From: Sycobia sp. Sy_11
Taxonomy: Eukaryota; Arthropoda; Insecta; Hymenoptera; Epichrysomallidae
NCBI GenBank assembly: GCA_018907035.1
Contig: JACCIC010000143.1
Span: 656,501-720,500 of the forward strand
Length of the DNA stretch: 64,000 nt
Direction: 5' to 3'
Under the pieces are notes generated by a model. It made no database searches, was not told the origin of the DNA, and saw only the letters and a program-made list of their open reading frames with translations. Of the stretch, positions 13,704 through 25,354 are shown piece after piece (the stretch's first letter is position 1; the number at the start of each line of letters is the position of its first letter). The position numbers were made by a program, and so were the translations under genes.

Positions 13704-13880
13704 GGAGAGTGAGAGAGATTGTGCGAGCGGGAGGGACAACGGCGCCACCGCGCATGTTTATTTTTCACGCCAAGACGACGTCGACGACGACGGGCTATAG
13801 CTACAGTCACGTCTGCTACGAAACCGGCATAAAACTCCGAGTGTCGTCTCTAATAAGGATAAAAGAAAAAATATAAAGCC
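13375..13880. other. GC island with GA tract
   Basis: CpG-rich sequence surrounding the GA microsatellite, with a GAC-rich stretch near 13770-13790. Five overlapping frames are reported here on both strands, all running through the GA/CT repeat (Arg-Glu or Leu-Ser runs). They are artefacts of the repeat. Confidence 0.5.
13642..13718. repeat. GA microsatellite
   Basis: About 75 bases of near-pure GA with a few GC and GG interruptions. GA repeats inside GC-rich insect DNA are known binding sites for GAGA-factor and CLAMP-type proteins, at least in flies. Confidence 0.9.
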
Positions 13881-15840
13881 GAATCTATGTATGCTCTCGT
13901 AATATTGAGTTTAAAGTATTCTTTGCCTCCCAGTTTATGCGTTCGTTGAATAGAACGCGTCCGCAGTTACACGTACTACTAAGACTGCTTCAGTTCGCAA
14001 AATAAACCAACCGGAGAAAAGTAATTTGATTATCATCTTTGGATTTTATTCGAAGGGAATCGATTATCACCGATGTATGTAAGAAGTACATAGTAATCTT
14101 ATGAAATATAAAATAGAAGAGTAAGAAACATTTTTATTAATTTTACCTATTTCAATTTATTATTTATAGCATAAAAAATAATCAGAAAAATAAAAGAACA
14201 CTGTAAATGTATTTCATTGCAATAATTAAATTTCTTTATGAGCAATTATAATATTAAATTAAAATTAGTATAATAATAAATATTATTTATTATATAATAA
14301 ATACAATATATAGTATAAATTCATTGATAACCAGCTCAGACTGTCATAAAATCATCGAGCTGTTCCGATAAAAACATAAGGTTCCTAAAGAAAAATATAA
14401 ATTATAAAATTATTATAATCTAATCATAATATTATTTCAAAATATCAAATACCAATTATAAAAGCAAGATTGACTGACAGTTCAGTTGTTTTCAACTAGT
14501 CATTTACAGGATATGAATGCGAAAATCCATTTCAAGTAATTGGAAGGCCATTTATTTTTCAAACCCTCAACTTCTATCTTCGGTTCCGAAAATGAAAAGA
14601 ATAAAAAAAATGAAGAATGAAAAAAAAGTTCAGTTATATCTGCATATTAAGGATTAAAGTTTTCTGTTTAAATTGAATCCGTATGAAAACTATGAATGAA
14701 AAGCTCAAAATGTTCACCAAATAACTTCAAATATCCAAATAAGGGATGTCTTAATGCATGGTTATTTTAGTCTCAACAGCCAAATACTCCAGAATTTTAC
14801 AAATTTTTTTAGATATTTTTAGCAAATATTTTTTGGCCTATATAGATACGAATGCTTTTGATCTATAACGTAGATACATTTCTAAAACTAATACCTTCGA
14901 TTCTTTTATTTTCAATGCTAAAGGTAAATGTTTTCTTTTAAAAATATAACATTGACGATCAAACGTTCATAATTATGCTCAATATATACTAGTTCAACAG
15001 ATGATAGCTAACAATTCCTGCAACTTTTGTATTCGATATTTTTGCTATGAATCTTATTTTTAAAGTTCTTAAACCATTCGATCTATTTATTTTATCTCTT
15101 GGAAGATTTATTTAAATACAGTCATTGATTGGTGCTCGAACACAAATATAAATGTAATAATTTGATAAAGATAATTAATAAACAGTCTACCTAAAATTTC
15201 TTTCACAAAATCATTTTTTATTGAAAAACGGAAATTATATAGTACAATAAATATATTGATAGTAATACTTCCATACTGGAGGTTGGCCTCAAACGTGGGC
15301 AATGTGGCTGTGGTAATGACCAGACATAATTATGTCTTTGAGTGATAATTTTTGTCCTAGTATTATTGGGTTCTTTAAATCGATTTCTTAATGAAATGAA
15401 AATAATGAACAAAAATAAGAAATGAATAAATTTTTAACGATTAACTTGTAAGCTTTCAATTTTCTCTGACGTTTAAATAACTTAAGGAGATAATTCATTT
15501 ACAGAATGGCATCGGGAATTTTATTTATATTTTCCTTCTAGTGCAGATATAATTTTGATGAGTATTTTTAGTTCTGATATTTTTCTTTCAAATGTATGGT
15601 TGAATGTAATCAATAAAACTAATATTGAGAACATCTTCAGAAATAAGTAAAAAATTAAAACAATGAATAGATGAAATAGCTATGGATGTGACAGAAGCAA
15701 ATAAAAAAATCTAGTGTTGGCATCTTCGACAGATAATTTACATTCGAATTTTAAATATGTTTAAATAAAAAAATAAAAAGAATAAAAATTCATCCGAATA
15801 TGGATTTTTATTAACCGCTATTAAAATAAAAGCTTAAATT
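13881..15840. other. AT-rich non-coding spacer
   Basis: Very AT-rich, with TTATTATA-type low complexity near 14220-14320. Two minus-strand frames of 64 codons (15108-15412) show no family resemblance. Nothing else seen. Confidence 0.65.
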
Positions 15841-16910
15841 AACCCACTTGCTCATACGGTCGAGCAGAAAGTTCAGATTTCAGTCACAGACCCAGTACAA
15901 CAGCGTAAAGCAAAATTCGAGATTACAAGCTAATTTGAGCGTCGAAAATTCAGTGTATAGAACGATGGCGTTCGCAACAGCGCGAATCGCGCTGTGCAGA
16001 CGAATTCGCAGCTTATTCCGAAATATCGGTTGATCCAGTTAATACGTACGCGAGTGCAGCTACATGAAATCCCGCAGCGCTGGCAATAAATATCAAAATG
16101 TGCACTTCCCAGCGCTATTTTTACTACCCAAGCACGCGCACAAATCGGCCCTGGAGACAGAAAGGAGAGAGTGGAGGCTACGAGAAAATAATATCGGGAG
16201 AAATTGCGATTTTGTTAAATGCAGCGTACAGCCGGAAATAAGCGAGAGAGAAGAGTCGTGCGAGTCCAACCGCTCGAACAATGGATCATACATATTTCTC
16301 CTACCGCCGGTAAGCTTAGCTTACTTCTGACGTTTTTCTATCTACCCCGTGCTCGCCTACCCCCTCTCCCCGCCTCGTATGTGCTCTCTTTATATCGTTG
16401 TTTGCCGGAACACATTCGCAGATACGTAGAATCTGCGGAAAACGGAAAGGAAGGCGCGTAAAGCGCGAGATATTCGACGTATGACGGTTAAAGCGATTCT
16501 GCCCCTGGTCGATATCCAATATCCCGGGAAAACTGGATCTCGCCATATTGAAAGCTTCCTTTCATCGTCCTACCCGAACTCCCTGGCCCGCTCTGCTCTC
16601 CTGGCTGTGTCACTGCTTGGCTACACGAGTCCTCGTGTATCTCCTTTCTTTCGGTATCCCAGGCCCCATTCACCCTTCCCAGCGCCAACTTCTTTGCCTT
16701 GTGCGCCTTTGCTGCTTTCCATGAAATCGAAATGTTTCGCTCCTGCCTATAGCCTTAATCTACTCACGCTTTTTCCCTTCACCCTCTTGTTCGGATTCCT
16801 AAAAGTGTGTGTCTGTAGCTATTTAGACTTTCAGTCTCCGCATCACGCGCCGTTAGCATCCCCGTGTGAGCCTGTTGCTGTTTCTGGCTGTACTCGAGAA
16901 TGGGGCGTTT
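15841..16910. other. GC-intermediate island with many overlapping open frames
   Basis: Balanced composition over 1 kb. The longest frame is 143 codons on the plus strand (16481-16912), rich in Ser, Pro and Leu, with no recognised domain. Overlapping frames occur on both strands. A coding exon cannot be excluded, but no pyrimidine-tract acceptor plus donor pair bounding one frame was found. Confidence 0.4.
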
Positions 16911-17830
16911 AAACGGTATTTCACCATTTTTAGAAAGAGATTTTGAAAATACGATGACGATAGTTTTTTAAGAAAGAGAACGTGAGCACCGCGTATTGAT
17001 TCGTTTCTGTAAGGAAAAGTAAATCGATAATATAATAGTAACATGTTGGACACAACATATGCGGTAGAAGATGTTTGGAAAAACTTTTCAGTAAATGTCG
17101 CTATTGAACTTTTTCAAACGTTTAAAATGGAAAGCTACCTCGAATAAAGAAAATATTTAAAAAAAAAATTTAAATCACAGTAGCTTTATGGCTGATTAAT
17201 ATTAAATATCCCCAGTATTGTTTCAATATAGGTGTTTAATAAATTTACGTATTCTATAAAGCTAACGTACATTTTAGAAGGTGAAATAAAGAGAGAATAA
17301 AAACAGAAATAACTAAATTACAAATCAGTACATAAATACTGATTTTCGTTTTCTAATCTAAAATCTAATGATTACAGATCTTGTATATATATACACAAGT
17401 CATACGTTTTCCATTTCATTCACAATCATATTAAACATCTTTTATATACTCAGAAAGATACTGTACTCAGTATAAGGTCTGAGTAATTATATTATTTAGA
17501 ATGATATTTTATATAAAGTTGGAAGCAATGAACCAAGCGAATGTGCAGTGTTAATTAATAGTGTTATTGTTAATTAATTTTACAGGGTAAAATACATAAT
17601 TTGTATAATTATAAAAAAAATACTTTCTCTTCTCATTTTTAATGCAAACGCTAATATATAGTCAATGATACGTAGACATAAGTAGAAATACAAAAAAAAT
17701 ACGAGGGGAAAATACGCGATACGAAGTACGAAATGCGCACGATATTTGAATCTTACAGAGAAAAATATCAAGCCCATTCGATGCTCAGCGAATACGTAGT
17801 TGTTTTTGTCACTATTTTTCTTGTAAACTG
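16911..17830. other. AT-rich spacer
   Basis: Low-complexity AT sequence. A 104-codon minus-strand frame (17580-17894) is rich in Phe, Ile and Tyr, as expected from composition. No feature supported. Confidence 0.6.
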
Positions 17831-18190
17831 TTGCCTCTTTTAAGTCCCTGACAGAGATTTTCTCACTGCAGCAAACGGCCGTAGGGCGGTGCATCCCCTC
17901 GTATCTCGGGTCTGTTTTACGCCCAAAATGGCGTGAATAAATCAGCCTCTAGAACCATATACTCTCTCAGAGCTCGTCGCTCGACCGCAGAATGTCCACG
18001 ACGTGCGACGTGCGCGTCCTCCGAATATAGTGCGTGGGAAAGCTACCTTGTGGGCGTCGAGGACGTGGTTCGCGGGAAATGAACGCGAACGCTGCCGCGC
18101 GCGCCGCGTCGCGGAAGCTCGTAAAATCGCCAAAGGACTAAATGGACAAACCAGCCAGCCAGGTATTAAAGGGCGAGGTATTATTAGAAT
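17831..18190. other. GC island
   Basis: CpG-dense block, peaking near 18000-18115 with clustered GCGCGC and CGCG words. A frame at 18003-18257 (84 codons) extends out of the island without a domain or ATG context that would support a gene. Confidence 0.45.
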
Positions 18191-18782
18191 GGCACTGGAG
18201 GAAATGAGAAATGACTACGGCCACTCAATGATTTCACGTCGCCTTAATGTCTCATAAATTTTTCGCTTAATAAATAAAATTTCGGTATTACTATTTGTTG
18301 GGAACCAGTAAATTTAGATTTGTTTCAATATGTATTTATTTATTAGTTACAAAATGTGGCTGGTGAATTAGTGAATTATATTGTTTATACTTTATATTGT
18401 ACAAAGATAGGCTGTATATATGGAATTTGAGATGAATGCGTGTGAACGTCTTGACGGTTGCCGTAGAACTGATGCTTCTTGCGACGGTCTGAAAAACTGG
18501 AGGACGGATTGCAATAAATGAAGTGTGCAATAAACTAAAGGTGACACAGGTAGAAGCTCTGTTTTGCTTCTTAGCCTATACATTTTAGCGACGTATTCCA
18601 ACACTATTTTAGAGTATCTACTTTATCAAAATACCGTCATGATTTAATTTGCAACGTTCAATTTTAAATAACAATTAATGGATTCTAAATTAATCTTTAT
18701 AATATACTAATTAATTTTCCTTCATTCTAACCTATAAATCGCACCTTTGCTGCTTGATTCCGGTTCTCATAAGGAAAAAAGT

Positions 18783-18892
18783 CCTTACCTAGTACGAAAA
18801 GGCTTCTTTACGAATCTCGTGACAACCCTCGGCTTCGCCTCGGGTTGCAAATCTCTCGTTTCGTAAATAAAGCCTTTCCGTACACGGTAAGA
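18783..18892. repeat. 110-nt fold-back (long imperfect inverted repeat)
   Basis: Left arm words CTTACC.TAGTACG, AAAGGCTT.TTTACGAA and CAACCC are repeated in inverted order on the right as GGGTTG, TTCGTAAATAAAGCC, CGTACACGGTAAG. The apex is GGC TTC GCC, a tight GC hairpin. Arms are about 52 bases and, by eye, roughly 80% complementary. It could be a tiny miniature inverted-repeat transposon, the hairpin of a non-LTR 3' end, or a structured RNA gene. No mature microRNA sequence was recognised in either arm. Confidence 0.7.
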
Positions 18893-20152
18893 AATGTACT
18901 GCTTTGGTTTATCATAAAATTACGAACAGTTTGGCTCGATTTTGGCCTAAGAAGTGCGGGTTTTGCAGCCGACTTCGGCAGTCGATTAAATAACAATCAA
19001 ATAACCCTAAAATATCATATATACCGTGAAACATCATACGCGTAAACTAAACTAATTTACAGACACTAATGTACGCATTATATTATTATTATATCTGTCG
19101 GTAAATGCGGTTAAATAGTTTTAAGTGCACTCTTAATGTAAATAAAAAGAGTGGCAGCTACAAATACAAACATGTTTGTATTAGGAATGATTTACGAGCG
19201 TAACGGTACCAAATACATAGTTAGTGGGTTCTGATCATATAAATTATGGAATTTTTTTACAATATATAGCAAAAATCGTATTACAAAATATATTATGAAA
19301 TATATTATAGAAAACGAAATGATGTTAAATTATTAATAATATAAAATAAAATATGATAATATTGACTAAATGTGTTCAAACATATTTTATATTACGAGAA
19401 TCGTGACAACATGTATCATTCATAACTTTGAGATTCGATTGTTGGAAACTTTATATTTTTTATATATATATATTACTTAACCTATATGTTTTATTTAATA
19501 TTTTTACATAACTACTTTTTGTTTTTTTCTTTATTAATATGTATTTATATTGTTTATGCGGACATCAATTGTCGATAAATGCGCAGAAAGGTCCTGCGAA
19601 TGATATATCAATACTATTCAAAATATTTTCAGCCCAACAAATTGAATTGATTAAGATTCTCTTTAGTATATGTAGACTAAAGTTGCAAAAAATCCATTAA
19701 TCAGCTTTAGTTGTTTGATCGATGATACCATATGATGATATGATGATAGAATTATGAACTGCCCTAGAATTTTATTGTAATAAAATTCTGGAAAGACTGC
19801 TCAATTTGTACTGTTCAGAATAAACAAATTAGTATTTACTTTAAATTATTATCTTTTAAACAAGATAAACTAAAAAGTGAAGTTATTGTGAAAGGGGGAG
19901 TCGTAAATTTAGTTGATAATTATAAGTAAACTCTTCATTCCCCGTGGCAAGAAATTTTTTGAAAATTGTTTTAAGAATGAATTGCAAAAAACCTATACCA
20001 GAACTTTAAGATGATTTCGTTTATTAGCTATTTTATAGGTACTTATGATCCTTCTGGCAGGGTTTAATGTCTTAAATCTCTACTTCTTATGCGATCTCAC
20101 GCCTAATTCAATCCACAAATTTCGATTTTATAATTGAATGCTAATTCTACAT

Positions 20153-20310
20153 ATGGTTGGCCAAAAAAGTACTTGATATTAATAAAGCTGTATTTATATA
20201 AATAAGAGAATAGTATACCATAATTAAATAATTGGATATTATTTACATATTTCATCAAAATTTAGTTTATAATTATTTCAAGACCATTGAACATTGTAAT
20301 TTCTAAAAAA
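20153..20310 (+). mobile_element. mariner-like terminal fragment
   Basis: Begins TA then TGGTTGGCCAAAAAAGTACT, very close to the GGTTGGCCAAAAAGT-type inverted terminal repeat of insect mariner elements. Following AT-rich sequence (TTTCATCAAAATTTAG, CATTGAACATTGTAAT) is in keeping with mariner subterminal DNA, though that judgement rests on memory of the family style. No matching opposite end and no transposase reading frame were found, so this looks like a solo end or a heavily deleted copy. Confidence 0.42.
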
Positions 20311-20597
20311 TTAGTATATTGATAAGTTTTAATAAAATTTTGTATAATTTAGTTGCAATTTATTTAAATTTACTATACTAGTGATTGATATGTTTCCTTA
20401 GACTCTAGGTTTAGATATTATTTTATATAGATAAGATACTGAAATGGTTCATTTAGTAGTTTGTCAATTTATGTTTATTACTCTATAAAGCTAATAATAA
20501 TAAATATGAATCTCATATTTATTTAAAGTTTCAAAGATTATTTTTGACTCAAAGTACGGCAAACTTCATTGGAGTGAGAGAATGTAACACAGATAGG

Positions 20598-20952
20598 ATG
20601 GCAGCTTCACAAGATGTGACAGATAATTGCCAAAAAGCAGATACCAAAGTAATAAACATACATTTATTTTTTGCCAGCAGGATATCTCATTGATTGGGAA
20701 ATTAGTATACGATATATTGGAATAAAGCCGATATTGATTTCTTTGTGGACTTTTGGGATTTTAACGTTCTCAGTACTATATTTGGACGGAAAAAATACGC
20801 AGATCGGGAAACTACTATTGTGTTTCGTTGTCTCACAATTGACTATTTTATTATATAAATTGATAGGAAAAAACTTGGTCGTTGTACTTTCGGGCACTTT
20901 AGACGAGGTTCACCAGTTGATTTTCAGAAGACTCAGAAGACGATCTTATTGA
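20598..20952 (+). pseudogene. candidate small two-membrane-segment protein with one frameshift
   Basis: An ATG at 20598 in good context (A at -3, G at +4) opens a frame starting MAASQDV. The frame would continue into a 93-codon open stretch (20671-20952) if one T were absent from the T6 run at 20667-20672. As sequenced, the ATG frame stops shortly after that run. The downstream stretch has two hydrophobic segments (roughly IGIKPILISLWTFGILTFSV and GKLLLCFVVSQLTILLY) separated by a short polar loop, and a basic end RRLRRRSY. An AATAAA signal follows at 20959. GC content is clearly higher than its flanks. No family was recognised. It may be a small intronless gene with an assembly error in the homopolymer, a processed pseudogene, or chance. 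An intron using the nearby GT...CAG would be only 32 bases and out of phase, so it was not preferred. Confidence 0.3.
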
Positions 20953-20958
20953 TTCCTT

Positions 20959-20964
20959 AATAAA
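20959..20964 (+). promoter_or_regulatory. AATAAA polyadenylation signal candidate
   Basis: A canonical hexamer seven bases after the stop of the candidate small reading frame. The hexamer is common by chance in AT-rich DNA, so it supports the gene only weakly. Confidence 0.25.
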
Positions 20965-21380
20965 GTTATAGATCCATAATTTATTTATTGTTATATATTG
21001 ACAAAAAACATCCCGATTAATTTGTTGATATCTTTTGTTTCGAAAAAATATTTTTGACAGACAATTTATTGAAAAGAGCTTAAAACGACTCTGCTACTTT
21101 GTTTTGTGGTTTAAACATTGCAACACCGAAAAACTTCACTCAAGTATTCTTATTAATAAAGAAAATTTTAAATCCTTTGCCAATCCTTTACGCGAATCGG
21201 ATAAAAAAGATACGCAGACTGCTTGTCTCTCTAGTTGCTCCGCTACGCATTTGAAACACACAGTATTATATCAATACTCCGGCAATATCGCGTCTAAAGG
21301 TTCTTCAGGGTGCTAAGTACGAACAGTGTTTTTTTGGTCAGAGCTTCCACTGATCCATGCGACTGAAACAGGTGCTCCTT
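20965..21380. other. intermediate-GC stretch, nothing recognised
   Basis: Contains a 93-codon plus-strand frame (21035-21316) that begins with TTG, has no recognised motif, and is preceded by a pyrimidine-rich stretch ending in CAG near 21060. It could in principle be an exon, but no partner donor or homologous feature was seen. Confidence 0.35.
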
Positions 21381-21888
21381 TTTCACATATTCATCCAGCA
21401 GAGCATCGTTGTCAAGTTAGCATGCAAAATATCGGTGGTCGCTCGCGATCGTGCTATACATGACTGCGCTTTTGGAGCCCCCACCCCTCTGCGACTAACT
21501 CGGGTGTTTCTGTCTCTTTGAGTCTGGATGAGCGCCTGCTTTCGAACCCCCGTCCCTGCTCGTCGGGCATCCGACAAAATGAAAGCTTTTCGGTGACAGT
21601 CCTAAAGCGAGTTCTCCGCTGCGGCAACGAGCCCTCGCTTGCCCTTCCTCCGCGAATCCCTCCCTTTCCCGTATTCTTCTTTCTCTCGAGCGCTTTATCT
21701 GTGCGCGCGCGTGCCCTTTCTGTATCGACGCCGCACGCACTGTTCTCAGTATTTTATACCTCTATGGATGGAGGGTGTAGCGTGCGCAGCACGGGCGCGA
21801 GGCAAACACGCGTCCTCGGTTTCGAATTTTAAAATGTGTCGGCGTCGCAACCGTGTATTATACATATACACACACGTATACATAATTA

Positions 21889-21913
21889 CACACACACACA
21901 CACACACACACAC
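21889..21913. repeat. CA microsatellite
   Basis: About 12 CA units followed directly by CGGTCC. Confidence 0.9.
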
Positions 21914-22022
21914 GGTCCAACGAAACTCCTCTTCTCTTTCTGCCGGTCGCACGAATGACATCAAAGCTTTCAATTGCTCTTTCTTGCATGCGCGCTTGTT
22001 CTTTTTTTTTATTCCTGTTTGG

Positions 22023-22042
22023 CTCTCTCTCTCTCTCTCTCT
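22023..22042. repeat. CT microsatellite
   Basis: Ten CT units inside the GC island. Confidence 0.9.
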
Positions 22043-22080
22043 GCTCGCGCAGCTATCTGCTCCGGCTTTCTGAATTTCAG

Positions 22081-22830
22081 TCAATTCGGAATCGAGATGA
22101 AAAGGTGTCCAAGAGAGGTTTGCTGAATGAATTTTTTTTACTTACTATAGGATTGCGCAAGTCAATTTTAATAAAAGATGCTTAAATTAAACGTAATCTA
22201 ATTGTTAACAATTAAGGCCATGCTCGTGCCATTCTTAACAATTCATAAGTTATAATAAAATGAAATATGTATGGAAAATGAAAATTGATAGTCGAAAATT
22301 ATGTTTTGATTTTACCATAGCAGGATCTAACATTATTAGCTTAATATGAGCGTAAATAGTAAATTTTAGAAATCATAAATGAATCAAGTTGTAATACGCC
22401 AAATAACTAAAAATCAAAATTTTACTATTTGATGAACATAAATGTATATTAGACTATAGTTGAGTTATATATTTGATTCTGTATATTTCTGTGTATATAT
22501 AATTTTATAATTTTATAATTTTATAAATATGTTATATCAATATTGTCATTATTTTTATTCTCTTAAATTAAATGCATCAATATGAAATTTAAAAATGAAA
22601 TGTGGAATCGATATCTCTCGTTTTAATTTGAATTCGTAAACACACGTTTGGATAAAGTTTTTGCTATTTGAACTAATCTTCAAGTGCTTCCTTGATCTCA
22701 TCAGTATCTGCGTAATTTCGATTTCAATTAGCTCAACGTTTGGAAATAAAAAAAGCTCTCCGAGTTCCTCAAAAATACAAAAAATAGGCGACCATACGTA
22801 CATGATGGTGTATAAAAATCAGAAGTTGGA
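22081..22830. other. AT-rich spacer
   Basis: Includes a tandem ATTTTATA motif at 22500-22530. A pair of opposing frames at 22555-22936 show no recognised content. Confidence 0.6.
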
Positions 22831-23230
22831 AACGAAGCAAGTCTGCGAACAAATTTCAAGCCTTCCCACTTTTTTTACTCCAGGAGTTCATACTCGTAGC
22901 TTGGCAAGTAAATTTCCGAAGTGGTGCTTTCGGTGACGAATCTCCTGGGCTTAACCCAATTGCAGTGGGCAAGCAGAGAGAGAAAGAGAGAGTGGGGGCG
23001 AGGGACTGGTAGTTGATAGTGAAGTTAGGAGAGAGTGCGAGAGCGGGAACAATGTCGCAAATATTCGCCGACAGGCTTGCTTGCAACTGACAGTTTTAAC
23101 GACCTGAGTAACACGAAGTGTCGACTTTCTTTTTACTCTCTTCTATTATATTTCTGGCTACACTGTTTCCTTTTGAGAGAGGGACTAACTAGCGAGGGAA
23201 CGTCCTGCGAGATTAAAGCATTGCTGTCAG
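22831..23230. other. moderate GC block with GA-rich core
   Basis: Balanced composition with a GA-rich segment at 22976-23040 (AGAGAGAGAAAGAGAG, GGAGAGAGTGCGAGAGCG). A regulatory element is possible; no exon is supported. Confidence 0.4.
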
Positions 23231-25350
23231 AATGATCATGAATGACCGCCCTAACTTAAAATATATAATGGTTTTACCATAAGAATTCGTGGAAATGCAA
23301 GAAATGAGCGTAAAAAATGAGAACAGATTTTCACTTACTTATTAATATTAAGGGAATCTATAAGTATTTTTGCATCAAATAATTGTAATTTTTATGAAAG
23401 AAAACACAGAGAACAAGAGGACTTTTTATTAAAATACGTATAAATGATCTGTGAGAAGAAAAATGTTCAGAAATAATTGAATAATATTGAATCTATTCTA
23501 AAACAATTATTAATTCTTTAGATAACATGTTTTCGTACGCGAATGAAGGAGCACATGGTTCTATCTTATAAACTTACGCTTATTTATTGGATAGATCGAA
23601 AGCTTTATTTATTTAAGTACTTAAATTAAGTAAATTCCAGTTAATTTACTCGAAAAAAAAAAAAGTTTCGTAAAGGTTTTATTTTAAAAGCTTATGGCTA
23701 ACCTTTTAGAAAATCTTGTTTAATTTTAGTTTATTTTCAAATAATAAAATAAATATCTAGATCTATTGAAAACTTTAGAACAGTGTTAAATTTAAGAAGA
23801 CTGTAAATTATTTTTTTAGAATTATAAACGGATATCTCTAGAATTGAAAATTTAACTCAGTACAGTATCAAAATATACCGTATAAAAATAATAATAAATT
23901 ATAAATTATATAAATGAAAGTAAAATATCTCAAATTCGACTGTAGAAACAACATATAACTTTTACCAATGCAAAATTGATGATACCTATCTTATCCTATT
24001 GCACTGATATGTTCTTTGAAATTTCTTAAATACTTTCTTATCATAAAATAGATTCATTACTAATTGTCACTCATTTACTCCACAAAAATACAAAATATTT
24101 TTTAAAGAATGATTTATATTTAAATACTGGAAAGTAGTTTAAACACATTGAATATCAGTAAGTCATAGATAATCATCGATCAGCTAATTTACAGTGATAT
24201 GAGGTTATTGAAGGTTGACAAAAGTATGGTTAATAGACAAATAGAATTAAAATGTATTTGAAAGCTTCTTAAGGAACATTTTTCTTCTCCCTATTAAATT
24301 TTTAATATGAAAAGAAACTATAAATAAACAGTTTTTATATTATTTATACAATTGATCATAGATACAGTCATACTTAACTCATAGTTATAAATCATTGCAA
24401 ATCATTGATTTATCTGCTTATTTAAAATAATTAAAGCATTTTTCATTTTGTCCGTGACTTTTCAAAGGTAACTTAGAAAAAGCTCAAAAAATATTTTTTA
24501 CATAGAAACATGCAGTACAATATTTATAATTATAAATACATACTTCTAAAACACTTTTAGTATAGAAAAACTTTAAATTAGTAAAACTACAAGTCAAAAG
24601 CTGCAATTGGAAAAATGGCTTTCAATTCTTCTGCAGGATTGATTTTTTTTTCACTTTTTGGCCTCACTGCATTGTGGTGGTTGACGTTCGTTCTAAAGAT
24701 TTTAAGCAAGACCTAACTCATGCGGTCGTTCTCCAAGTTGGTTATTTAAGTATGAAAGATGCTAAAATCTGCCGAAAATCTAGTAAAATATGGAAAACTT
24801 AGCAAAATGCAAAATCAAAACGAAGCCTTGTCTCGTAATTCATTCTTAATTATGAAGTAAAAAATACATCATAAGAAAATGAAAGACGTGAATGGAAGAG
24901 AATAAAATAATACAGTAAAGCGTGCATGAGTACAAGCTAAAATAACTCGCGTTGAGGTGACGGAAGATAGGTTGATGAAAAAATAGCTTATCTTCAAAGT
25001 GAAGAAGAAAAGTAAGCGGTATATCCAATGTCAGAGCCTCTGATCCATGTAATACAATCACATAAAATTGGCTATGGATGGAAAGAAAAAGGCACAGCAT
25101 ATCGATAGAAAATAATACGCCCATCTCCAGCATCAAATGAGGAAAACTAGCTGAAGATTAAAATTGATTATTATACGATCACAAGACTCCTATGAATGTG
25201 ATAAAGGCCAAGATAGATGAAACAATCGCAGAATACAATGCAATCGATTCTATTCTTTTTGTACACTGGGTGAAATATGTTTCAGCATAGGTATATTAAG
25301 AAAATTAGAAACTCCTATTGAAATTTCACAAAATAAAGACATCAATACAA
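23231..25350. other. AT-rich spacer
   Basis: No gene seen. The plus strand is purine-rich from about 24850 to 25140, giving an apparent 96-codon minus-strand frame (Leu, Phe, Ser-rich). The last 200 bases may belong to the 5' part of the retroelement that follows, but could not be aligned. Confidence 0.55.
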
Positions 25351-25354
25351 GCAA

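Larger units (their letters stand above)
18191..20590. other. AT-rich spacer
   Basis: Apart from the fold-back at 18783-18892 and the mariner-like end near 20153, it contains only short AT-driven frames. A slightly richer stretch at 18420-18600 has overlapping 60-70 codon minus-strand frames with no recognised content. Confidence 0.6.
21381..22080. other. GC island with CA and CT tracts
   Basis: CpG-rich block containing a CA microsatellite (21889-21913) and a CT microsatellite (22023-22042). At least seven overlapping frames of up to 144 codons occur on both strands. They read through the repeats and lack domains. Confidence 0.5.

Noticed and set aside
13519..13876. Arg-Glu and Leu-Ser repeat proteins around the GA tract
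   Set aside because: These are translations of the GA/CT microsatellite in different phases.
18185..18210. Resemblance to a conserved insect microRNA (AATGGCACTGGA, as in miR-263)
   Set aside because: Only the first 12 bases match, the rest of the mature sequence differs, and no hairpin partner arm is present.
20649..20680. Intron between the MAASQDV start and the hydrophobic frame
   Set aside because: It would be only 32 bases and would not restore the reading frame. A homopolymer indel explains the data better.
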